From Chromera velia (taxonomy: Eukaryota > Sar > Chromeraceae), in NCBI GenBank assembly GCA_018398765.1, contig JAHBMJ010005795.1:37501-64550 (forward strand): DNA of 27,050 nucleotides. The letters run 5' to 3'. Shown piece by piece: positions 25,641-27,050 of this stretch (positions are counted from its first letter, which is position 1; every line of letters begins with the position of its first letter). The translations under genes were made by a program, and so were the position numbers. A model generated the notes under the pieces. The model saw nothing but the letters and a program-made list of their open reading frames with translations, was not told the origin of the DNA and did no database searches.

Positions 25641-26262
25641 TACACACACACACACACACATACACACACATATATACACATAGACATACACACACACACA
25701 CATACATACATACATACATACACACATACACACATACATACACCTCTTGGCCCCTGGTCCTTGTGTGAAGGGATCACCTTCATGTATGAGTGTGAGTTCC
25801 CGGGTGGGGACATAAATACAACGGTGGAGTGAGAGGACAGAAATTGAGCTCTCTGCATGTGAGCGGAAGGAGGGAAGGAGGGAAGGGAAAAAGGAATGAA
25901 AAAGGGAAAAAGCAGAGGGCGGGAAGGAAGGAAGCAAAGAAGGGAAGAAGAAGAGGGGAGGAAGCCTTGCAGGTTCGATCTGACCTGGTACTGGCGTCTG
26001 CGGCTCGTCCTGGGAGAGACACGAGGAGAGAATTGAGTGAAGAAGCTCTCTTCCCGTCTCTCTCGACGTCAGCCTCTCCCTCGGAAGAACCCTTCCTCCT
26101 CCCGGACGGGTGTCTCCTCCTTCTTTTTCTCTTGCTGCTTCTCTCATGGGGTTGGAATTGTTCTTGGCAGAGAAGGCGGGCGGAGGCGCGGGCCGGAAGA
26201 CAACCCAACGGGGCTTATACTCCGCTTGCAACTCGTTCTGCGTTTGTCACACGGTGCACGAA

Positions 26263-26303
<41 letters not shown>

Positions 26304-26914
26304 TCCAAACTGCCACATAGAGAAAAGAATGAAAAAGGGGGAGACGAGAAGAAAACAAAAGATGAGATGAACAGACAGGGGCGGGAGACAAAAAAACCGA
26401 TGCAGAGACAGAGAGTCTCTACCTGCCCCACTGACCTGAGAGCCCCATTCCCGCTCAGCGTTTGTTGCTTCATTGCTGTCTCCGTCGGAAACGAGGACGA
26501 GCATCCTGACACTCTTTTCTTTTCTGTAGAGGAAGGGACATCATGCATGCATGCATCCACAGATGCAAGTTAAGTTTTCCACCCGCAGCATTCTAGCAGA
26601 GATAGAGGTATGGGATACAAGGAGGAAACACATTGGAAGCAAAAAAAGGCGTCCACATCACGGACTGCTGTGAGGTACAGCTGCGCGGGTTCAAAGAGAC
26701 TCAGTCGTGTTCGAAGAGGTGTCCAAACGGGAAGAAAAGGAGTGAGAGTATGGCTAGAACAGCTGACTCACGGCCAAAAGGCAGCGGCCTCCACCCATTC
26801 ATCGAGCTCTCGTCCCCCCTCCACCCCTCTTCCCGCCCCTCCTGCAGGCGGTGCCCCGGCATTCCACAGGAGAATGACGCAGTCTGCGTTCGACAGGACC
26901 TTCGGGTCCTCAAC
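2418..26914 (-). CDS. Four-domain voltage-gated cation (Ca2+-type) channel alpha-1 subunit, 5'-partial, 39 exons
   Basis: Plasma-membrane pore subunit that opens on depolarisation and passes cations, most likely calcium. The reconstruction joins 39 minus-strand exons, listed separately below; intron phases agree at all 38 junctions and no stop interrupts the 3,325 codons before the TAG at 2420-2418. Four ion-transport repeats are visible, each with S1-S6, an arginine-bearing S4 and a pore loop. Filter motifs are QGEGW (I), TGDDW (II), TLDDW (III) and SGESW (IV). A degenerate EF-hand follows domain IV, as in Cav channels. The pre-S1 motif [16 protein letters not shown] and the domain II S1 motif ASEHYNQPP are classic Cav signatures. 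Larger than animal Cav alpha-1 subunits (about 2,000 residues), because of the N-terminal extension, the II-III linker and the tail. The start codon is outside the window. Individual small exons are less certain than the domain exons. Confidence 0.9.
3031..3240. repeat. GATT/GGTT then GAGT/GTGA microsatellite
   Basis: Degenerate tetranucleotide array inside the intron between exons 38 and 39. Confidence 0.85.
3668..3967 (-). CDS. Exon 38: C-terminal tail, highly charged
   Basis: Acceptor GTTCGTTCCAG, donor GGG|GTCAGT followed by CGGTCGGTCGG, phase 0 to 0. Encodes [20 protein letters not shown] and then a Lys/Glu/Arg-rich, probably helical, region. A second frame is also open for 49 codons ([19 protein letters not shown]); it needs a different upstream phase. 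If the donor is unused, this frame ends at 3554. Confidence 0.6.
4526..4559. repeat. GACA microsatellite
   Basis: Tetranucleotide array immediately downstream (transcript sense, TGTC) of the exon 37 donor. Confidence 0.85.
4562..5152 (-). CDS. Exon 37: C-terminal tail
   Basis: Acceptor AATCCATGCAG, phase 0. Encodes a polar tail with [35 protein letters not shown] and [15 protein letters not shown], the last two resembling basic serine phosphorylation-type sites. The end is TCA|GTCTTT at 4562 (phase 0) or CG|GTCAGT at 4566 (phase 2); the first matches exon 38. TGTC repeats follow. Confidence 0.72.
5425..7401 (-). CDS. Exon 36: domain III S6, all of domain IV, EF-hand, tail
   Basis: 1,977 nt, the largest exon. 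Acceptor GTTTGCAG, phase 0. In order: domain III S6 ([20 protein letters not shown]); domain IV S1 to S3; S4 [18 protein letters not shown]5; filter [10 protein letters not shown] (Glu codon 6483-6481); S6 [21 protein letters not shown] degenerate EF-hand follows ([20 protein letters not shown]), the counterpart of the Cav proximal C-terminal EF-hand. Then an acidic run ([12 protein letters not shown]) and a basic serine-rich tail. The donor GAA|GTCAGT is repeated in tandem, so the end may shift by a few bases. Confidence 0.95.
7406..7472. repeat. Compound CA/GA microsatellite
   Basis: On the transcript strand this is (CT)n(GT)n ending a few bases before the exon 36 acceptor, so it may serve as its pyrimidine-rich tract. 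Confidence 0.9.
7731..8333 (-). CDS. Exon 35: domain III S4, S5, extracellular loop and filter
   Basis: 603 nt. Acceptor CTGTGCAG, donor CAG|GTACGC, phase 0. S4 reads [20 protein letters not shown], with glycine and glutamine where charges are usual. S5 is [21 protein letters not shown] long extracellular loop with four or more cysteines and NxS/T sites follows, then [19 protein letters not shown]; the filter aspartate is codon 7772-7770. Confidence 0.93.
8599..8890. repeat. Long GACA tetranucleotide array
   Basis: About 290 bp of imperfect GACA with AAACAGAC and GACC variants, filling much of the intron after exon 34 and starting at its donor (transcript sense TGTC). Confidence 0.92.
8899..9843 (-). 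CDS. Exon 34: end of II-III linker and domain III S1 to S3
   Basis: 945 nt, acceptor TGTCTGTGCAG, phase 0. The first two thirds are charged linker ending in an acidic run. Then domain [23 protein letters not shown] (S1), [20 protein letters not shown] (S2) and [11 protein letters not shown] (start of S3). The 3' end is ACG|GTCGGT at 8899, or 12 nt later at a second GTCGGT; both keep frame. The intron then becomes TGTC repeats that stay open and falsely extend the reading frame. Confidence 0.88.
10211..10242. repeat. GA dinucleotide repeat
   Basis: Intron downstream of the exon 33 donor; (CT)n on the transcript strand. Confidence 0.85.
10256..10350 (-). CDS. Exon 33: II-III linker
   Basis: Acceptor ATACCCGCAG, donor ACG|GTCAGT, phase 1 to 0. 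Encodes [20 protein letters not shown] and [11 protein letters not shown]. Phase matches exons 32 and 34. Confidence 0.6.
10549..10679. repeat. GACA / AAACAGAC microsatellite
   Basis: Intron directly downstream of the exon 32 donor. The central part has an 8-bp period (GACAAACA) derived from the 4-bp unit. Confidence 0.9.
10691..10843 (-). CDS. Exon 32: II-III linker
   Basis: Acceptor GTGACTGCAG, donor GGTG|GTCAGC, phase 1 to 1. Encodes a glycine/arginine-rich, basic stretch ([16 protein letters not shown]). The donor opens straight into a TGTC-type microsatellite. Confidence 0.6.
11128..11953 (-). CDS. Exon 31: large II-III linker exon
   Basis: 826 nt. Acceptor TTTATCAG, donor GCAG|GTCGTA, phase 0 to 1. 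Starts [20 protein letters not shown], then a long low-complexity region with basic, proline-rich and acidic patches ([21 protein letters not shown]). Likely a disordered regulatory linker; no domain recognised. Confidence 0.75.
11971..12033. repeat. Compound CA/GA microsatellite
   Basis: Lies in the short intron between exons 30 and 31, just upstream (transcript sense) of the exon 31 acceptor. Confidence 0.9.
12071..12174 (-). CDS. Exon 30: II-III linker
   Basis: Acceptor TTCATGTCAG, donor GGT|GTGCCT, phase 1 to 0. Encodes [20 protein letters not shown] and ends SNFESLG; a serine/glycine-rich cytoplasmic segment. Immediately after the donor, the intron becomes CT/GT repeats. Confidence 0.55.
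12237..12300 (-). CDS. Exon 29: small exon after domain II
   Basis: A 64-nt exon placed because exons 28 and 30 cannot join directly in frame. Acceptor CCTCTTACAG, donor TTTTT|GTAACA, phase 0 to 1 as needed. Encodes [19 protein letters not shown]. Plausible but supported mainly by splice phase. Confidence 0.45.
12477..12632 (-). CDS. Exon 28: domain II S6
   Basis: S6 is [20 protein letters not shown] followed by LIDEFSD, with the conserved pore-lining asparagine. A charged helix follows. Acceptor GGCATGCAG; the donor ACA|GTCAGC is inferred from phase. Confidence 0.88.
12970..13105 (-). CDS. Exon 27: domain II pore loop and selectivity filter
   Basis: Begins FFAGREGT after S5, then the pore helix [20 protein letters not shown]. 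The filter aspartate (first D of TGDDW) is codon 13005-13003. Donor AAG|GTCTGT, phase 2 to 0. Confidence 0.92.
13498..13632 (-). CDS. Exon 26: domain II S4 (second half), S4-S5 linker and S5
   Basis: Continues S4 as [20 protein letters not shown], then S5 ([20 protein letters not shown]). With exon 25, S4 has arginines every third residue and is the most highly charged sensor of the four. Acceptor CGTGCAG, donor TG|GTCCGT, phase 2 to 2. Confidence 0.92.
14064..14192 (-). CDS. Exon 25: domain II S3 and first half of S4
   Basis: Encodes [20 protein letters not shown] (S3 with its conserved N and D) and ends [10 protein letters not shown], the first turns of S4. Acceptor TTCTCTTCCAG, donor AG|GTCGAT, phase 2 to 2; the split arginine codon lies inside S4. 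Confidence 0.92.
14633..14715 (-). CDS. Exon 24: domain II S2
   Basis: Encodes [20 protein letters not shown] then LLALGPC; the FxLEMxLK pattern is the conserved S2 core. Acceptor CTGGCTGCAG, donor AG|GTCCGT, phase 0 to 2. Confidence 0.92.
14981..15056. repeat. GATA/GACA/GA compound microsatellite
   Basis: Intron between exons 23 and 24. Confidence 0.88.
15124..15244 (-). CDS. Exon 23: domain II S1
   Basis: S1 is [18 protein letters not shown], followed by [11 protein letters not shown], a hallmark of Cav domain II. Acceptor GCGTTGAACAG, donor GAG|GTCAGC, phase 2 to 0. Confidence 0.92.
15723..15806 (-). CDS. Exon 22: end of I-II linker, before domain II S1
   Basis: An 84-nt exon with acceptor CCATGCAG and the consensus donor CAG|GTGGGT. 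In the phase-consistent frame it encodes [18 protein letters not shown] and then TKGILASC; joined to exon 23 this gives ASCRWRLFLL, matching the basic CR-containing segment before domain II S1 in Cav channels. Two other frames are open but break phase. Confidence 0.7.
15849..15879. repeat. GACA microsatellite
   Basis: Intron upstream (transcript sense) of exon 22, about 43 bp from its acceptor. Confidence 0.85.
16281..16526 (-). CDS. Exon 21: I-II linker, basic helix
   Basis: Encodes [20 protein letters not shown], a strongly basic helix, and ends in an acidic/alanine-rich stretch (ALARAAQRL). Donor GA|GTCAGT. Two acceptors are possible (about 16530 and 16526); the second keeps frame with exon 20. 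Confidence 0.68.
17518..17750 (-). CDS. Exon 20: I-II linker
   Basis: Acceptor TTCGCTTCAG and donor AG|GTCTGC, phase 0 to 2. Starts [20 protein letters not shown] and is rich in Ser, Ala, Glu and Thr. The phase 2 end joins directly to exon 21. Confidence 0.65.
18067..18438 (-). CDS. Exon 19: I-II linker
   Basis: Acceptor TGCTATGCAG, donor TTG|GTCGGT, phase 0 to 0. Starts [20 protein letters not shown], then serine/proline/histidine-rich and basic. A second frame is also open here, but only this one keeps phase. Presumably a cytoplasmic regulatory linker. Confidence 0.65.
18858..18960 (-). CDS. Exon 18: start of I-II linker
   Basis: Encodes a charged helix beginning [20 protein letters not shown] and ending VVARAQQ, the position where animal Cav channels carry the helix continuing from domain I S6. 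Acceptor GCGTCCAG, donor CAG|GTCAGA, phase 2 to 0. Confidence 0.78.
19325..19383 (-). CDS. Exon 17: domain I S6
   Basis: Encodes [19 protein letters not shown], a pore-lining S6 with the conserved asparagine. Acceptor TCTCCCAG, donor CG|GTTGGT, phase 0 to 2. Confidence 0.88.
19764..19856 (-). CDS. Exon 16: domain I selectivity filter
   Basis: Encodes [12 protein letters not shown], the filter loop of domain I. The filter glutamate codon is 19844-19842. Ends [12 protein letters not shown], the approach to S6. Acceptor CATGAAG, donor CAC|GTCAGT, phase 0 to 0. Confidence 0.88.
19920..19996. repeat. Compound CA/GA microsatellite
   Basis: Intron before the domain I filter exon (exon 16); (CT)n(GT)n on the transcript strand. 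Confidence 0.9.
20165..20270 (-). CDS. Exon 15: domain I extracellular loop and pore helix
   Basis: Starts CPAGENCAI (cysteine pair of the extracellular loop) and ends in the pore helix [16 protein letters not shown], where FDN matches the conserved pore-helix start. Acceptor CTCTCTGCAG, donor CAG|GTCTGT, phase 2 to 0. Confidence 0.88.
20961..21049 (-). CDS. Exon 14: domain I S5
   Basis: Encodes S5 as [20 protein letters not shown] and then GGRLYNR, the conserved S5 end of Cav domain I. Acceptor TTCGTGCAG, donor CG|GTCGGC, phase 0 to 2; the split arginine codon is completed by exon 15 to give the NRC motif. Confidence 0.88.
21369..21429 (-). CDS. Exon 13: domain I S4 voltage sensor
   Basis: Encodes [20 protein letters not shown], an S4 with arginines at three-residue spacing plus the S4-S5 linker. 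Acceptor GGTTGCAG, phase 2 to 0. The donor TTA|GTTTGC is non-consensus but keeps frame with S5. Only three regularly spaced arginines are visible, fewer than in domain II. The start of this exon is duplicated upstream (see findings). Confidence 0.75.
21399..21538. repeat. 43-bp direct repeat spanning the S4 exon acceptor, enclosing an 18-bp inverted repeat
   Basis: Identical 43-bp copies at 21399-21441 and 21496-21538. Each holds the GGTTGCAG acceptor and the first codons of the domain I S4 exon ([10 protein letters not shown]). Between them lie perfect 18-bp inverted arms at 21445-21462 and 21481-21498 with an 18-bp spacer. Confidence 0.92.
22036..22108 (-). CDS. Exon 12: domain I S3
   Basis: Encodes [11 protein letters not shown] with the conserved S3 aspartate. 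Acceptor is a tandem CAGCAG (starts 22108 or 22105). The end is tentative: GC|GTTCCA gives the phase needed to enter the S4 exon and yields ERESAFRALR across the junction. Confidence 0.55.
22740..22833 (-). CDS. Exon 11: domain I S2 and S2-S3
   Basis: Completes S2 with [14 protein letters not shown], where the acidic residue and lysine match the conserved E and K of voltage-sensor S2 helices. Then [11 protein letters not shown] leads into S3. Donor G|GTCAGT, phase 0 to 1. Confidence 0.75.
23221..23358 (-). CDS. Exon 10: domain I S1 and start of S2
   Basis: Strong acceptor CCCGGCTTCCTGCAG and the textbook donor ACT|GTAAGT. S1 is [18 protein letters not shown], followed by a short extracellular loop and the first half of S2 ([15 protein letters not shown]). 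Phase 0 to 0. Confidence 0.85.
23627..23763 (-). CDS. Exon 9: pre-S1 segment of domain I
   Basis: Encodes SLGCLPLFN followed by [16 protein letters not shown], which matches the conserved segment just before S1 of domain I in Cav alpha-1 subunits. Donor GAG|GTTGGT, phase 1 to 0. The acceptor is a tandem CAGCAG, allowing starts at 23766 or 23763, one codon apart. Confidence 0.8.
23766..23803. repeat. CTGT microsatellite
   Basis: On the transcript strand it is (GACA)n running into the CAGCAG acceptor of exon 9. Confidence 0.85.
24164..24258 (-). CDS. Exon 8: cytoplasmic N-terminus
   Basis: Acceptor CCAAAACAG, donor GACG|GTCAGT, phase 2 to 1. Encodes [18 protein letters not shown] followed by an acidic stretch and ALRLIKD. 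Phase matches on both sides. Confidence 0.6.
24379..24403. repeat. GATC tetranucleotide repeat
   Basis: About six perfect, self-complementary GATC units in the intron between exons 7 and 8. Confidence 0.85.
24499..24523. repeat. TTCC tetranucleotide repeat
   Basis: Perfect short array in the intron between exons 7 and 8. Confidence 0.85.
24701..25119 (-). CDS. Exon 7: low-complexity cytoplasmic N-terminal region
   Basis: Runs from acceptor CATGCAG to donor CG|GTAGGT, phase 0 to 2. Proline/serine/arginine-rich for its first two thirds, then a basic, serine-rich stretch and [19 protein letters not shown]. The CG remainder completes an arginine codon with exon 8. Probably a disordered cytoplasmic segment; an ATG lies just inside the acceptor region at 25125, so a shorter isoform could start here. 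Confidence 0.65.
25253..25299 (-). CDS. Exon 6: small hydrophobic N-terminal exon
   Basis: A 47-nt exon ending at CAG|GTGGGA, phase 1 to 0. Encodes a hydrophobic amphipathic run, [16 protein letters not shown], which is too short and too charged for an obvious membrane helix. The acceptor (GTGGGAG) is weak, so the 5' edge may be different. Confidence 0.45.
25384..25417 (-). CDS. Exon 5: small N-terminal exon
   Basis: A 34-nt exon between acceptor TTTGTGCAG and the consensus donor AAAG|GTGAGTAAG. Encodes [11 protein letters not shown] plus one base. The strong donor is the best evidence; the short length limits confidence. Confidence 0.5.
25603..25743. repeat. CA/CATA microsatellite
   Basis: About 140 bp of CA with CATA interruptions in the intron between exons 4 and 5. 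Confidence 0.9.
25778..25852 (-). CDS. Exon 4: N-terminal extension (frame uncertain)
   Basis: Acceptor CACATGCAG, donor AAG|GTGATC. In the chosen frame it encodes [17 protein letters not shown], again a hydrophobic strand and a polar loop. An alternative frame (through [17 protein letters not shown], ending at AGAG|GTGTAT) is also open, but it does not keep phase with exons 5 and 6. Confidence 0.4.
25992..26237 (-). CDS. Exon 3: N-terminal extension
   Basis: Acceptor AAACGCAG, phase 0. Opens with [16 protein letters not shown] and continues as a basic, glycine/arginine-rich segment. The end is ambiguous: CCA|GTACCA at 25992 keeps phase 0, while CCAG|GTCAGA at 25985 would switch the next exon to another open frame. 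I chose the first because it keeps frame through exons 4 to 7. Confidence 0.55.
26264..26299. repeat. CA dinucleotide repeat
   Basis: Lies about 27 bp upstream (transcript sense) of the exon 3 acceptor; (GT)n on the transcript strand. Confidence 0.88.
26436..26523 (-). CDS. Exon 2: N-terminal extension
   Basis: Strong acceptor CCTTCCTCTACAG and donor TCTCAG|GTCAGT, phase 2 to 0, matching both neighbours. Contains another strand-like stretch, [17 protein letters not shown], and ends in EREWGSQ. Function not recognised. Confidence 0.6.
26772..26914 (-). CDS. Exon 1 in window: N-terminal extension, unrecognised
   Basis: Begins after the acceptor CTAATCCAG and ends at the consensus donor CC|GTGAGT, phase 0 to 2. 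It encodes a hydrophobic strand-like stretch ([12 protein letters not shown]) followed by a glycine-rich segment and an acidic/aromatic end ([13 protein letters not shown]). The acceptor-like start implies at least one more exon to the right. No family recognised. Confidence 0.6.
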
Positions 26915-26930
26915 CTGGATTAGATTAGCA

Positions 26931-26932
26931 CA

Positions 26933-26966
<34 letters not shown>

Positions 26967-26974
26967 CATACATA

Positions 26975-27049
<75 letters not shown>

Positions 27050-27050
27050 A
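26931..27050. repeat. Alternating CA/GA compound microsatellite
   Basis: Repeating blocks of (CA)n and (GA)n run to the window edge, just upstream (transcript sense) of the exon 1 acceptor. Confidence 0.9.

Noticed and set aside
25432-25743. CVCVCV / THTHTH frames
   Set aside because: Products of CA/CATA dinucleotide arrays, not genes; the same applies at 7400, 11980, 19930, 26270 and 26950.

Overview
This is eukaryotic nuclear DNA. Almost the whole window, 2418 to 26914 on the minus strand, reads as one large intron-rich gene whose 5' end lies beyond the right edge. By joining splice-compatible open blocks I reconstruct 39 coding exons. Together they give 9,978 nt, or 3,325 codons plus a TAG stop, and every junction keeps frame. 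The product is a four-domain (4 x 6-transmembrane) voltage-gated cation channel alpha-1 subunit of the Cav/Nav superfamily. All four pore filters carry an acidic residue (E, D, D, E in domains I to IV), which predicts a calcium-type channel.

Layout in transcript order (high to low coordinates): 26914-24701 is an N-terminal extension I do not recognise. 24258-23627 is the conserved cytoplasmic segment before the first transmembrane helix. 23358-19325 is domain I. 18960-15723 is the I-II linker. 15244-12477 is domain II. 12300 to about 9200 is a very long charged II-III linker. About 9200-7300 is domain III. About 7300-6200 is domain IV, followed by a degenerate EF-hand of the kind Cav channels carry. 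From about 6150 down to 2418 is a long low-complexity C-terminal tail in four exons, ending at the stop codon. From 2417 down to about 700 there is an AT-rich stretch with no long reading frame. 1-690 is purine-rich sequence with no supported gene.

The introns are short to medium (about 60-1000 nt) and full of microsatellites: GACA/TGTC, CA/GA, GAGT and GATC. In this model 23 of 38 introns begin GTC (most often GTCAGT), unlike the usual GTRAGT. The TGTC-type arrays often begin right at the 5' splice site. Compound (CT)n(GT)n arrays often sit just upstream of 3' splice sites.

The organism is probably a protist alga. A chromerid alveolate (Chromera/Vitrella type) fits the mix of a Cav-like channel, many introns, and GACA/CA/GA microsatellites in sequence of moderate GC. 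That is an inference from style. Other algae or alveolates are not excluded. I see no bacterial operons, RNA genes, CRISPR array or clear mobile element.
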